Source of the DNA: Gari tellinella
Taxonomy: Eukaryota; Mollusca; Bivalvia; Cardiida; Psammobiidae
Assembly (NCBI GenBank): GCA_922989275.2
Contig: OV277861.1
Location: forward strand, 18,128,540-18,192,539
Reading direction: 5' to 3'
DNA length: 64,000 bases
Part shown: positions 1 to 11,930 of the stretch, piece after piece
Layout of the letters: each line of letters opens with the position of its first letter
Numbering within the stretch: position 1 is the first letter of the stretch
Position numbers and translations under genes: made by a program
Notes under the pieces: model-generated
The model's input: only the letters and a program-made list of their open reading frames with translations
Told to the model about the DNA's origin: nothing
The model's database searches: none

Positions 1-61
1 CTGCTATTGTTATAAAAATAGATTTTTTAAAAAATCTTTTTTACAACATGGGTTAGAGTGT

Positions 62-126
62 CAAACAGTTTGTATCCTGATGAGATGCCGCTTTATGCGG
101 CGTCTCATCAGGATCCAAACTGATTG
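62..126. repeat. Family A MITE remnant with H1 hairpin
   Basis: Near-palindrome with arms that run from CAAACAGTTTGTATCC to GGATCCAAACTGATTG. The sequence just left (a 'TTAGAGTGT' lead-in) matches the inner flank of other family A copies, so the rest of the element lies before the window start. Confidence 0.75.
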
Positions 127-401
127 CACAGGTAATCACGCTTCCCCCACACGCCTACAAAGATTTAATGTGTGTGTGTCTCCCCTGCCAATGTCACTTG
201 TATTCCAACCAAAACAAACAAACTCTATCAAAGGTGATGTTGTACTTTATTTACTACCACATTAAAGCCTGAACAATGGTCGTTTCCTCCCATTTACACT
301 TACAACCCTCAAATATTCAAATAGAATATTCCATTCCCACAATAAATCATCAGCCGATGTTGATTTTTAGGGCCATTTCCAGACAATATTTAAAATCAAA
401 A

Positions 402-467
402 CAAACAGTGTAGACCCTGATCAGGGGGCTCCTTACGGAGCCCTCTGATCAGGGTCTACACTGTTTG
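402..467. repeat. H2 hairpin (TTAA-type MITE core)
   Basis: Near-perfect palindrome CAAACAGTGTAGACCC...GGGTCTACACTGTTTG with a 4-base apex. A TTAA preceded by AAGAG follows at 505-508 and may be the right end; no matching left end was found. Confidence 0.75.
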
Positions 468-1244
468 TAAAATATAAATACACTGGTTCCCCGTACAGTA
501 AGAGTTAAAGCTCGAACAGTACTAGTTTCTATCCATTAATTAAGTCCGACTTCACAGACATGCTGTAAACATAGGCACTACGCCATCGACATAGACATAG
601 CTTTCTTGTTGTAATTACGGTCTCCATGATTAATTCAGAAAACGAGAAAGTAAAACGAATTTTCAACCTAACTGTGTAGCTTGTTCTAATCTCGTTTCAC
701 TTGAACATAGAAAACTATATTAACCTAAATGGCCATTAGGATAAAAGTTTAATATGTAGCTACCCAGCGGTAACAAATTTTATGTGAGCCTAGCCAACGA
801 AAAAGCTACCCTTTGATTTTAAACCTCACACCTAACCAAAACCGTTCAGTAACGCAAAGTGTTCAGTCATCCACGACCAAACGTTGCCAAATAGCCGAGC
901 TACCCATAAATTTAAATGACATTTTACACAATAATTACACGTTACCGAAAAGCGCTGGGTTGTATCACAATAAGAGGGTCGGGAAAAGCTGCACATTTTA
1001 TTTATGTTTCAATTCATGTGGTGATCTCAATTTTCCCGTTTTGTGTGTCGCATTGAAATTCAAGAAAAACTTGTTTCTTGGCTGCAGAAAAGACATATTT
1101 ATGCTTTCTGATGCAGCTAGTAATTATGGATATTATTATTTGTCTGAAGTATAGTGTTTCACTGGACATTTTGTTTGAAAAATTATTTCCACAAATCATG
1201 GCGATGTTTGTTTCTTTTAAATTTAATGCTTCTTAACCTCTTCT
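468..1244. other. AT-rich stretch without a recognised feature
   Basis: A 113-codon open frame at 813-1154 on the plus strand has no recognisable motif, low-complexity composition and no splice context. I do not call it a gene. Confidence 0.5.
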
Positions 1245-1312
1245 TAAAACAGGCATAGAGTAAAGCAGAAAGCTCCAGCAGGAGCTTTCTGCTTTACTTT
1301 ATGCCTGTTTTA
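1245..1312. repeat. H4-type hairpin
   Basis: Palindrome with TAAAACAGGCAT / ATGCCTGTTTTA base and an AAAGCTCC / GGAGCTTT tip, the core used in TA-flanked family F elements. Flanking ends are not recognisable. Confidence 0.7.
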
Positions 1313-1410
1313 AAAGATCAAGTGTCTTGGATTCAAGTTATGTAGAAAGTTTTACTTTAACAAACAAAGGATATCATTATCTTTTTTTTATTTACTTTTA
1401 TGTGTTACAT

Positions 1411-1505
1411 TCCTGCTTAAAGCTGGAGGAAAGTAAAGAAGAAAACATGTACAGGAGCTTTCTACTTTAGTTTCTGCCTTCTTTAGTATCCACCTGCCTT
1501 TAAAA
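1411..1505. repeat. Decayed H4-type hairpin
   Basis: Right arm AGGAGCTTTCTACTTTAG and a 'CCACCTGCCTTTAAA' tail are clear. The left arm is mutated, so pairing is largely lost. Confidence 0.5.
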
Positions 1506-2628
1506 TTAAAACAACAATAAAAGAAAGAATAAATTTGGATTTTAATTTTGCTTGGTAAGTTTTGCTAATAAATGATTAATTGTTTAACAGCCGACAGAAA
1601 TAAGATGTTGAAAATTATTTTATATTGCAAATTCCTAAATATTTTTTGAAAAACATCTACATGTATTTTTTAAAATGATAAATACACAATTGCCAAAATT
1701 CTTAATTATATCAAAAATGTTGTTGCAACACTGAAAATGTTTGTCTCCAGAATGTGAACAATTTCAATAAATTTCTGGCATTTTTAAATGTACATTTTAC
1801 AAATTCATGTGAAACTAAATGAATGGAAAATATTCCAAAAAATATTTAAAAACACGGAAATATAATTTGAAAATATTAGATTTGTTTTAGAAATAATTTT
1901 AAAGTAATATAATTATTCAGACAACGATTATTTTAGAACATCTTTTAATTTTTACTGCACAACAAATTGCAGATATGTTTTTTACAGACAATTCTCATGA
2001 TTAGGAATTGTTTATATTTACATCTACAATATTGCTATTTCATAATTTTTAAATATTTGACCAACTTGAGAATAAATCTATTTAATATGTTGAGATAAAA
2101 GTGTACAAGAGAAAAAACAAATAATCATTTATGCTAAGTATTATTAAATGTTATATATTGCAAAGAAACTCAGAATAACAAAATCCTTCCAATAATATAT
2201 ATAAAAATATCCTCTGTGGTTAGTAAACACAAAATTAAAATTTTAAATGGTAGAAATGTAATGTAAAGACAAAACGAACATTATAACTGAACAAACTCAT
2301 TTCTAACTGATGTCTCGGAGAAAGTATGTATCAAACCGTATAAAATTGACAAGCTACATCAAAACATTTTTTAATTCAAAGGATTTAATTTTTGGTATAT
2401 CATATATACGTCGTATATTTATTTTTCAGCTGTACGGATAAATAAGATAGTATCTATTCAGTATACAAATTGATGATAAATCTGTCATACATTCACAATA
2501 GAGTCATTCACTGGAAATAACCTGGCTCAAATGGATCAAAACATTTTACTTTCTTATCGGTAATGTCTCACATGTGTCAAATGTCTTGTCAATATAGAAA
2601 TACGGAGATCTCTTAAAATAGAAGGAAG
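1506..2628. other. AT-rich stretch, nothing recognised
   Basis: Runs of A/T with no inverted repeat, RNA gene or convincing open frame that I can see. Confidence 0.5.
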
Positions 2629-2702
2629 CTTACTGCAGAATAAAAGTAATGCAGAAAGCTCCTATAGGAGCTTTCTTCATTTCTTATATTCTGCATTCAG
2701 CT
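2629..2702. repeat. H4 hairpin
   Basis: GCTTACTGCAGAATAAAAG... pairs with ...CTTATATTCTGCATTCAGC around a CTCCTATAGGAG apex. One arm tip carries small substitutions. Confidence 0.7.
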
Positions 2703-3401
2703 GTCACTTCTGAAATACTTTTTTTTATACTTTTTTTATTTTTATACGGATGTTTAACACAAGTAAGACTGTATGACATTTAAGTAGAGATAAATAGTTA
2801 TCAGATGTAGACTATCAAAATATACTGTAAAGTGTGCACAAATGTTCACATTCTAACTCTTCGCTTAGATAAATATGCCCCATTGTTATACAATACAATT
2901 CAGAAAAATAAATACTAAACTGTTCATTATTTGTAGGAAAACAGCAGATAAGTCAAGATTCATTAGTGGAACAAGCATTTGAAATATCAAATATTGAATT
3001 TCTCATCTTCTTGCGGAATTTTGTTTTTTTCGTAGAATTTTCAAAATGCTATAATGCCAGAAAGCAAAATTCATAAGTTTGATTTCTATTCAAATGCCAA
3101 ATTTTTGGTATCTGAGAAAGATTCAAAATACTTGTCACATGGATTTTGTTTTCGGAAATGAAGTTTGTGAATATCAGATTTATGGGTGATGTCAACTTTG
3201 AAATCATGACATTTATTTGATATTCATGTTTTTAATGTCCCTTATATAACACTTTAACACTCTTGCAAAATATTACAACGAAATGCATCTGACATATTGA
3301 ACCAATGTTAGTTTTTTTCCGTATCAATAAAACAAACTGAATATAATGTTATGAAACTATTTCAATAATTTTGTAATATTTCCCATATAAGGTCAAACAC
3401 A
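2703..3401. other. AT-rich stretch with an old copy of the 3.6-kb repeat
   Basis: Mostly low complexity. Around 3240-3350 a diverged version of the block repeated at 3612-3885 is visible ('CTTATATAACACTTTA', then 'AATAAAACAAACTGAATAT'). Confidence 0.45.
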
Positions 3402-3640
3402 TTAAATCTACCCTTCCTATGCTAGTTTTGTCATAGTTATTATGGACTATTCAACTTCGAGAAATTAAAAGTTTATGTAAATTCCTAGAATTTTTTCTTT
3501 GTTTTTTAAATATACAGAACAATGAAAGAACGCAAACAGTGCAAACCCTGATCAGAGGGCTCCTTAAGGAACCATCTGAGCAGGGGCTACACTGTTTATA
3601 TGCATAAATTGTGTACTGGTTTCTGGCATGAAAAAGGTTA
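3402..3640. mobile_element. TTAA-type MITE with H2 hairpin, decayed
   Basis: Left end reads CCCTTCCTATGCTAG after an ATTAAA; right end GGCATGAAAAAGG precedes TTAA. The central hairpin at 3533-3597 (GTGCAAACCC / GGGGCTACAC) has several unpaired changes. Confidence 0.55.
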
Positions 3641-3885
3641 ATGTCCTTTATAAAAAAAATATGTTTTTGCACTTTAGCACAAAATAACAACAGAATGCAC
3701 CTATACATTCATTAGTTTGTTTTTTTGTATTAATAAATTGTGGAATACATATGCATTATAAACTGATTTCTAGCATGTAAAGGGTTAATAATATGTCCTT
3801 TATAAAAAAATATGTTTTTGCACTTTAGCACAAAATAACAACAGAATGCACCTATACATTCATTAGTTGTTTTTTTATATTAATA
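3612..3885 (+). repeat. Direct duplication, 152-bp offset
   Basis: Two near-identical copies of a block containing 'TTTTTGCACTTTAGCACA' start about 152 bp apart. The first copy begins inside the right end of the preceding MITE, so MITE sequence was duplicated with its flank. Confidence 0.75.
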
Positions 3886-4680
3886 AAACAAAGTGAATAT
3901 GCAACTATTCCATACCTTGTGTAATGTGCCATGTAAGGTCACCAACATTAAATCATTGAAACAATATTGAAAATATCTTCATGCAACTTAGTAAAATTGA
4001 ATGGAAATGGACATAAATCAGGTGGACAATTATTTGCCACTTCCCTTAATGTATTTCGCTGTTTCAGTTTACAATCAGGACAGCCCATCCAGGCAATATT
4101 GTACGGACATAAATCATTGTTTGCTGAAAGGCCCGCTTCTCATGCATGAACATAGAGGTCCATTTGGGCCTATATATCAGCCAACTATTCTTCTTCACCC
4201 AGCGCCCAACATTGATAACCCCCCATTCATGTATCATACAATAATAGAACAGACATAGCTTTTCAATTAACTCTCTGAAAGCTAAGGGGTTTTTGTTGTC
4301 CATAATGATTGTTATTTGCTTCTGTTCTAAAATTATATTTTTTCTAACATTCCTTTTCAAAATATATTCAGTTTTAAACTCATCTGGATCAAAACTTTTT
4401 GCAAAGGTATTCAAATATAAGCCATTAGCATGCAAAGAGTCATTTAAAAATCAAAGACCCATTCTCAAATTTTGCTTTCACTTCTCGATAAAATAAAATT
4501 AAGTTTTGACACTTGGTCACACATCTATCTGCACAATTATCACCAAAAAATAGGAAATAAGAAACATGGAAAGTACATATTTATTGATATTATCATATTC
4601 ATGTAAATTGTGTACATGCCCACAAATGCCCAGTCTATTTGAGTGTCAACCTTAAACAACTTGCTCTAAAACTGTAACCT
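3886..4680. other. Stretch without a recognised feature
   Basis: Overlapping open frames on both strands here (up to 123 codons on the minus strand, 4064-4435) have no recognisable domain and overlap each other, which argues against coding. Confidence 0.4.
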
Positions 4681-4689
4681 CAAAAGGGG

Positions 4690-4735
4690 TGTGACAGCCA
4701 GACAGACAGATGGACAGATGGAAGGATGGATGGTA
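4690..4735 (+). repeat. GACA/GATG simple repeat
   Basis: Imperfect run of GACAGACAGATGG-like units. In this window such runs sit at the ends of tandem-core mollusc elements (compare 38210 and 49480), so it is probably the tail of one. Confidence 0.5.
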
Positions 4736-4982
4736 AAACAGTATTTCCCCAATAAAGTTCTGCAACATGTTTTCAACACAATGAATGTGAGTTCCACTGA
4801 ATTGTTGATTTTTTGTTTTAATTTAAATACAACGTTAGAAAATTGCTCCATGCCAAAAATTACAAAAAGATTAAATCATTAGTTTCTGAAAACAATTCCA
4901 ATGATCTAAAATATTGTTTACCTTTTCATTGCATTAAAAAAATAAATTGCAGAAAAGTATTTGGGAGATGTGTAACACTACA

Positions 4983-5232
4983 TTAACTCTTTGAACCCTA
5001 ATCCCGCATATAGGCGTCTTTTAAAACAGTGAACATGTGAATAGTACTCTTGTCCTGTGCAAACAGTGAAGACCCAGATCAGAGGGCTCCGAAAGGAGCC
5101 CTCTGATCAGGGTCTTCACTGTTTGTCAGTAATGCCAAAAATGACAAAAACAACTCTTAAAAGCCAGAAATGGACTAGACAAAAATCGAAACTGGAATTG
5201 TTCATTTAAAGTTTCAGGGAGGAAAGAGTTAA
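4983..5232. mobile_element. Family B MITE
   Basis: TTAA on both sides. Left end CTCTTTGAACCCTAATCC and right end CAGGGAGGAAAGAG. H2 hairpin at 5060-5125 is almost perfect with a GAAA apex; one arm reads CAGATCAGA, the other TCTGATCAG. Confidence 0.85.
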
Positions 5233-5612
5233 AACAGTAATTTTTGCATTGTTTCTAATATTATAGAACAGAACAGAAAAAGCTTTTATTTCCTTATAAA
5301 TGTTGAGCATTGAAAAAGTAAAAAATGCATTTTTTACTGATTAAATGCAGTGTTACTTTCATTCTTTTGAATTATTCTTTTTAAATATTCAGTATGAAAT
5401 AAAATAATATAAGAACTTAATGCTTACTGTAACACTATAGACTATGAGAGGTCCTACCTGAAGTTCTTCAGTTGTCTGCATAAAAGTCTACAAGAAATCT
5501 ACACACAGGCTTTCTGCTTCCTCTAATCCACCTTTCTGCTATGTCTAAGAAATCTGAAATGAAACATAAACAAACATCAGAAAAAGAAATAAATTATTTA
5601 TTCTTGATTAAA

Positions 5613-5832
5613 TGAACTCTTTGCACACTCGTAGGGAAATAATGAATAACTTTTGCAAACAGTTTGGATCCAGATGAGACGCTGCATAATGCGGCGTCTC
5701 ATCAAGATCCAAACTGTTTGATATTCTGACCCTATTTTAAGAAGAATTTTTCAAGAATTCTATTTTCAGAACAGCAGCAGCAGATGACAATAGCTGCAGA
5801 CAAGAATATTACTTAGCATTCAAAGAGTATAA
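5613..5832. mobile_element. Family A MITE
   Basis: Ends ACTCTTTGCACAC and GCATTCAAAGAGT; TTAA is mutated at both ends. H1 hairpin at 5656-5720. The internal GCAGAC...GCTGCAGAC block typical of the family is present. Confidence 0.75.
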
Positions 5833-6816
5833 CGAGGAATATTTATAAATACCTCTCAAACAAATCAATTTATCTTAATTTCATAGAGATCTATATAGTA
5901 TCAATTTCTGAAATACAATATATTTTCTATAATATTAGTTTTCTACAAAAAAAATAGTTCTTATACAGGAATAGTTATTTCTGGAATTATCAACAACATT
6001 TAAATGTAAAATTTGGGGCTAAATAGAAATAAATGATGTACTTCTGTTTTTTTGTTTGGAAACTGATATAAATACTGCTATAACAATTTTAATCTCTGAG
6101 GCTACACATTTCAAATAAGCTTTTTCCAAAACAGAATAATTTTCTTAATATATTTTCCATGTTGTTTTTTCCAGTTTAAAATAGTACATGACCTTAATGA
6201 ACTCATTTCTTTCTCAAAGTATCTAAATTTGAAAACTGATAGAAAAACATGCTGTTGCTCAACACTACCATAAATAATCTCTTAAAAATAAGAATTTTCA
6301 TAAAAAATAAATAAATCAGGTTTGGGTATTTTATTTCTTTATTTATGAAACTAAACTTGATCTACAATATTATTGCAGAGTTTGGAAAATAAATCTTAAT
6401 CGTGTACTAACAAATACTTCAAAAACCAAACTACCATAAATTTCCTACAGAGCCACAGAAAAAAGATAAATCCGTTTCCTTGGAGAAACCATAGCAAAAG
6501 ATATATCTTCCCACCGCTTGATGAAGAATTACCATACAAATTACATAATCTGTCGTTAAGACAATGGGGGCGTGTCTAGAAAGATCTCAGGAAAATATAT
6601 TGCCGCACCACAGCGTGAATATTGAATCAGTGTTCCCGAGTTGACGCTATGTCGTATGAACACATAGTGACAGGTATTACATTATTGAAGAAGTCGCTAC
6701 CAGTTGGTAGAGAGAATGAAACCCATCATTACCTTGTGTAACATCGCCGCAGTTAACTCTCTTTCAATGTTTTCATTCACTTGTAGTATGAAAGATGGCA
6801 GCCTGAAATTAGAGGG
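5833..6816. other. AT-rich, then low-copy stretch
   Basis: 5833-6480 is low-complexity A/T. From about 6520 to 6780 the sequence is more balanced and repeat-free ('CGAGTTGACGCTATGTCG'); no coding frame or known motif was identified. Confidence 0.4.
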
Positions 6817-7068
6817 AGAACCCATTACCCCATAAATACGCCTTTTTGTACCTTTTAATTTTCATCCACTGAAGAAAATAGTTCCTCTTTAAACAGTTAT
6901 GAATATAGTACTATGAGAAATATTTTCTATAACCTATCAGATAGTAGCTTAAAGCAGGCTGAAAGTAAAGCAGAATGTGCCTTAAGGCACATTCTGCTTT
7001 ACTTTCAACCTGCTTTAAGGGGTCTCCTATTTTCAAAAATAGAATATGGTTATGGGGTAATGGGACGA
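6817..7068. mobile_element. Family C MITE
   Basis: Ends ACCCATTACCCCATAAATAC and TATGGGGTAATGGG, with both TTAA sites mutated. H3 hairpin at 6948-7019 pairs almost fully around CCTTAAGG. Confidence 0.85.
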
Positions 7069-7137
7069 ATGGTTTAAAATTAAGAAAGGTAGCTACTGAA
7101 AGCAGATTTAAATTAAACAATTAAAATATTTGAAAAT

Positions 7138-7220
7138 TAAGCCTGGTGGTGAATAAAGTAGTTTGAAAATAAAACAGAAAGATTTTTCTGCTTTACTTTT
7201 TTCTGCTTTAAGCATCCACC
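7138..7220. repeat. Decayed H4-type hairpin
   Basis: 'AAAACAGAAAGA' and 'TCTGCTTTACTTTT' arms with a 'AAGCATCCACCT' tail. The tip of the hairpin is deleted. Confidence 0.5.
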
Positions 7221-7597
7221 TCCAGGTTGTAAGAAGTTTGAAATAATTCATTTATCTATTATTTAGAATAAGTTTCAAATTACTACCATTCTCTCCATAG
7301 ATCTAAGAAGTGCCTTTTAGTGCATTAAACTTATACCTCATATAGGAAACATCATACATCATGATATTAATATGCAATGTCAAGGAGCCAATTAGTGGTT
7401 TTTATATAATTTTTCTTGTATCCCCACAGGTGGATGCTGAAAGCAGGCTGAATGGTTTTAGCAAGCACCTGTCTTATATACTGGGGAAATCTATTGGATA
7501 AAGGATGAAGATCAATACTTTGATGGCCAGGAAAGTTTGTTTGTTGTAGTGAGTCATTTGATTGAATACAGTCATACCTTGATAACTCAAAACTCGC

Positions 7598-7848
7598 TTA
7601 ACCCATTCCTCCCTGAAACCTCAAATGGACAATTCTAGTTTTCAACTAAGTCTAGTCCATTTTTAACTTTTGATGGTTGATTTTTACAAATTATGTCAAA
7701 ATGACAAACAGTGTAGACCCTGATCAGAGTGCTCCTTAAGGAGCCCTCAAATCAGGGTTTACACTGTTTGCATAGGACAAGTGTACTCATCAGAGGTACA
7801 CTGTTTGCAAATGACACATATATGCATGTCTAAGGTTTAAAGAGTTAA
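7598..7848. mobile_element. Family B MITE, reverse orientation
   Basis: TTAA at 7598 and 7845. Starts with CCCATTCCTCCCTGAAAC and ends GTTTAAAGAG. H2 hairpin at 7705-7770 (GTGTAGACCC). It may interrupt a TA-type element whose 'TACAGTCATACCTTGATAAC' end lies just left. Confidence 0.8.
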
Positions 7849-8050
7849 CTTTCAACACTAAGTAACTCTTGAGGGTTATTATGTTCCCTGGTGGATCTTT
7901 TAGTTATCAAAACATGAACCAGTCTACTTGGAAATTCTGGGAAGTTTAATAAATACTGGTCTAAATTAGCAAACAGTATAGACCCAGATCAGAGGGCTCT
8001 ATAGAGTTTGCAAATGTAATTGTAACAGGGCCAATTGTTGAAAGAGTTAA
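7845..8050. mobile_element. Family D MITE sharing a TTAA with its neighbour
   Basis: Begins at the same TTAA that ends the preceding family B copy (CTTTCAACACTAAG) and ends GTTGAAAGAG-TTAA. The hairpin left arm GTATAGACCCAGATCAGAGG lacks its right arm beyond CTCTATAGAG. Confidence 0.75.
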
Positions 8051-8595
8051 GTCAACCTTCAATATTTTTATGCAGTTGGAATTTGATAAATCATGCAAGC
8101 TTACTTGAATCAAACATGATGAACCAATATATTCTAAAGTTCAGAATTTGCTTAACCATATTTTTAACTTTGAAATAGGGATAAGGTTAACTAAAGTGAA
8201 TTCCAGCCTGCCATGATTGAGGCTCAAATGCACCTGCTAAAGCAAACTAGCAATTGCAGTTTCAAATGCATCAAAGTCTGTTTGCATCATAATATAAACA
8301 ATAAGTCTTCCAGTTTAGTCTGTGTTAGGTGAAAACTAACATTTATGTGCTTTACCTTTGTTGGCTGCAGATCAGGTTTGAGTTCCATGATATCTGAAAT
8401 AGACATTAAAAGCTGTTTGCAAAGGTTAGTCAAGGTGCAATATACATGAAAACCCATCTCCCGCAGAACATTTATACATGAAACTCCGCATACAATACAT
8501 ATATATTACCTTACTATTACATTTTTTAATTAATTAAGGAAAGCTTTCCCAAAGAAAGAAAGCAAACATGTGTCCGACAGATTAATTCTGCAAGA
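8051..8595. other. Stretch without a recognised feature
   Basis: Repeat-poor AT-rich sequence; no hairpin, RNA gene or credible frame seen. Confidence 0.45.
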
Positions 8596-8643
8596 AAAAA
8601 GTGTGGACCCAGATCAGACAGCTCCTTTTGGTCTACACTGTTT
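8596..8643. repeat. Broken H2 hairpin
   Basis: GTGTGGACCCAGATCAGACA then a short right arm GGTCTACACTG. Most of the right arm is missing. Confidence 0.5.
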
Positions 8644-8704
8644 TCAATATACTCTAATAGCAGAAGCTATTAGAACAATAAATGTTTCTGCTTGATAATG
8701 AATA

Positions 8705-8878
8705 CTGGGCTACAGATAAGAGGGAGTGAACCAACATTTTCAGTACCCAATCTTATGGTGTTACTATACTCATTAGAATGGTCTCGAAGAGATGATTCAA
8801 ATGAGTAGTGACACCATAGGGCTAAATGCAGAAATTAAGATTTTAGTTTTTGAAATACTCCCCTTATCTGGAGCTCTG
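8705..8878. mobile_element. Family G MITE with 6-bp target duplication
   Basis: TGAATA lies at 8699-8704 and again at 8879-8884. Ends CTGGGCTACAGATAAG and CTTATCTGGAGCTCTG. H5 hairpin at about 8748-8821, with TATGGTGTTACTA / TAGTGACACCATA arms. Confidence 0.8.
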
Positions 8879-8932
8879 TGAATATATGTAAAAGACATCA
8901 AGGTTTTAGAAGAAATAGATAATTCAAACAGA

Positions 8933-9133
8933 GCACCATGCATCTAAGAGGTAGGTATACTAAACACTTCAGACATTAAATTTTCTATTTCATTTCTCCA
9001 CCAAACCCTATGTTGTGACTACTCAAAAGAACCGTCTCAAAGAGATGCTTCTAATGAGCAGTAACATGACAATGTTTGAAGTAGATGATAAGAATCTCTT
9101 TGTATTTGGATTATGCCCCTTATCTGCAACTAC
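8933..9133. repeat. Decayed family G copy
   Basis: A CCCTATGTTGTGACTACTC arm and a degraded partner, followed by GCCCCTTATCTG. Ends are too mutated to define a target duplication. Confidence 0.5.
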
Positions 9134-9465
9134 GCTTCAATAACATTTCCAGTAAATTTTGTATATAAAAAAATATTGGTAACAATAAAATTGTTAGGTG
9201 GAAATGAAATGCGTGTGTCTCCTATGAAATTGAATTATCATCGAAACAGGAGTATCTTATTCACGGAACTACTACAGGTTGGGACAAGTATTTAATTAAA
9301 GATGAAAAACTTTCCTTTTATCACTGTAGAAGAAGTCTAGAGAGAATAGGAAACTGCTTTTATAAGGCCTAATCAGCATCTCTATGTCGCCACTGCCATT
9401 ATATAATCAAAGCTTGCCCTCTCAGCAAATGTCTTGGCTTGTCACATATGCTTTTTCTGCAACAC

Positions 9466-9683
9466 TTAACTTTTTGCATGCTAGCGGCGGATACATGTGC
9501 AACATTGATTACATTTGCAAACAGTTTGGATCCTGACGAGACGCCGCGTAACGCGGCGTCTCATCAGGATCCAAACTGTTTGACACTCTGACTCTGTTTT
9601 GAAAAGAAATTTTGAAAGTTTTATATTTAGTAGCAGACGATAATTGTTGCAGACGAAAAAATACCAAGCATGTAACGAGTTAA
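9466..9683. mobile_element. Family A MITE
   Basis: TTAA at both ends; ends CTTTTTGCATGCTAG and AGCATGTAACGAG. H1 hairpin at 9518-9582 is nearly perfect with a GCGTAACGC centre. Confidence 0.85.
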
Positions 9684-10014
9684 CAGAATTATCAGCCACT
9701 TCACTTGCATTTTGCTTACAGTTAAGCTGCCGATCAGACAACAACTTATTTTGCTAATTATCAAAAATTCAAATTTGTTTTACACTGTCCTTGAAATTGT
9801 TTACTTATCTATCAGGCAAATAAAATAAAACGAAGTATTCAGCGGAAGATAATTTTGCGTCAAGGTCACGTTTGGGCATTGTTAAGGTTCATCACATTGT
9901 GTGAAATTTGATGTCGTCTCTGCCAGCTTGCTGGCTCCATAGATATGTTAATTACCTTAAATCAGTTGTTTTACTGTTCTGTATCAAATCTAGCATCTAC
10001 AAAAACTGTACAAT

Positions 10015-10220
10015 TTAACTCTTACCATGCTAGAGGCGGACATATCCTACAATGATTACCTTTGCGAACAGTTTGGATCCAGATGAGACGCCGCATAACG
10101 CGGCGTCTCATCAGGATCCAAACTGTTTGACACTCTGACCCTGTTTTGAAAAGAAATTTTGAAAATTCTATTTTTAGAACAGTAGCAGACGACAATTGTT
10201 GCAGACGGAAAAAGAATTAA
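10015..10220. mobile_element. Family A MITE, right end missing
   Basis: Left end TTAA + CTCTTACCATGCTAG; H1 hairpin 10065-10129 nearly perfect (GCATAACGC centre). The AGCATGCAAAGAG right end is absent, although a TTAA occurs at 10217. Confidence 0.75.
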
Positions 10221-10611
10221 TGTGTTCAGCCACCCCTCAATGGCTATTTGTTTCCACTCTTCTCTTGTTGAATATTCATTATATAAAGCTCCACCTACTA
10301 TGAATATCAGTCATCTAAACCCATTGCATTGGCTTATAAAATACATGAAATACATAAAATATAGACTCATGTAGGAGAATACAGTGCAGACCCTGATCAG
10401 ACAGTCTACATTTATTTTTTCAAATGTGTCATTATATGCTTGTAGCAAGAGGAAGACTTTAGTTCAAATATATATTTTTATCTAACAGAATAAATTGAGT
10501 TAACAATGATTCTTCAATAAAGACAAAGATAAAATAAAATGTAAACATAATTATAATAGTCTTTGCAAATAATGTTAGAAATAAACAGTGCTAAAATATT
10601 CGGCATGTAAT

Positions 10612-10804
10612 CAGGGCTCCAGATAAAGCGACTATTTCAAAATATAAAATCTTTATTTCTGCATTAAACCCTATGGTGTTACTAATCAATAGTATCGTCT
10701 CTTTGAGACGATTCTATCGAGTAGTGACACCATAGGATTTAGTGCTGAATTGAGTGAGAAAATGTTGGATTTGTTCAGTTTAATCCCTCTTAACTGGAGC
10801 CCTG
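10612..10804. mobile_element. Family G MITE with 6-bp target duplication
   Basis: TGTAAT at 10606-10611 and 10805-10810. Ends CAGGGCTCCAGATAAAG and TTAACTGGAGCCCTG. H5 hairpin at 10670-10736. Confidence 0.85.
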
Positions 10805-11038
10805 TGTAATAACTTTAACTTTTGAAACATAATAAATCTTTTGGAACATATTATTTTTTGAAAACTCAATATATTTTTGGAAACATAATAGTTTCTATAA
10901 ACAGTAGAATCTTGCTGTATTATCAATTAAAACATGGCTTGTGTTCAGTTTTTAACCCTTTTCTCCATAGATATGCATTTTAATGCCTTTCAGATATTAC
11001 TCCACTACAGACAATACAGTAATGAATGTGTACAATAA

Positions 11039-11288
11039 TTAATATTTTCTCCCTGAAACTTTAAATGGACAATTCCAGTTTCCTTTTTAGTCTAGTCCAT
11101 TTCTGACTTTTAAGGGTTGTTTTTGTCAATGTTTGGCATTATAACAAACAGTGAAGACCCAGATCAGAGGGCTCCTTTCGGAGCCCTCTGATCTGGGTCT
11201 TCACTGTTTGCACAGGACAAGTGTACTATTCACATGTACACTGTTTGAAAAGGACGCCTATATGCGGAACTAGGGTTCAAAGAGTTAA
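11039..11288. mobile_element. Family B MITE, reverse orientation
   Basis: TTAA ends. H2 hairpin at 11145-11210 is a perfect 31-bp-arm palindrome round CTTTCG (GTGAAGACCCAGATCAGA). A second small inverted pair, GTACTATTCACATGTAC, lies just right of it. Confidence 0.85.
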
Positions 11289-11425
11289 CCCAGCAGGTGG
11301 TAGATTAAAGCAGGCTGAAAGTAAAGCAGAGTACACCTTAAGACTTACCCTCCTTAACTTTCAATCTGCTCTAAGTGGTCACCTGTCTTAAAACTAGAAA
11401 TAGGTTATGGGGTAAAGGGTAACAA
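11285..11425. mobile_element. Family C MITE, left part deleted
   Basis: Shares its TTAA with the preceding family B element. The hairpin (about 11308-11372) has a damaged right arm; the right end TATGGGGTAAAGGG is present. Confidence 0.65.
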
Positions 11426-11930
11426 AAAAGTTACCATATATACTTCCGTCCACTAAGTCTATTTAGTTGTTAAAAGACACACATAAAGCTTTGTTCTTTG
11501 TGATTATCGTGCTTTCAGCTATCACCTGTCCTTAACATCACACCTTAATCATTTTAAGAGTGTAACGTTAAAGTATATATATCAAATGAGATATTAAAAC
11601 ATCATTAATAAAAACATGTTTTAATATAAACTTGGATTTCATAAATACAAAAGCTATAAATCATTAAACTATGTAAGGTAAAAACTATTATCATGCTTTA
11701 AATCTTCCTACAAGGTACCTAGCACTAGTCCAAAATATTCTTATGATTAATGGTTTTGCAAAATTACTTTAAAAATAGTGTTGCCATAGTAACTTAGGGC
11801 TTAGACTGAATATATTCTCCACTTTTTCTCCACCTAAACATATATTGTGACTTAACTCATGTAGAACCTCCCCATCGATTCTTATGAGAAGTCGCAATAT
11901 AATTAAGATCTAATGGAGAGTACCAGGGAT
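11426..11930. other. AT-rich stretch with a fragment of a family F tail
   Basis: 'TTTCAGCTATCACCTGTCCTTAA' sense sequence near 11513 resembles the right flank of H4 hairpins. Around 11800-11920 a very degraded hairpin (TATTGTGACTTAACTCAT / ATGAGAAGTCGCAATATA) is visible. Confidence 0.4.

Noticed and set aside
402..467. Hairpins as intrinsic terminators or microRNA precursors
   Set aside because: They lack a downstream U-run in a bacterial context, and they sit inside mobile elements at high copy. A small-RNA role is possible but not shown by sequence.
813..1154. A 113-codon plus-strand open frame
   Set aside because: No recognisable domain or splice context, low-complexity composition, and an overlapping frame on the other strand. 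Length is within chance for AT-rich DNA of this size.
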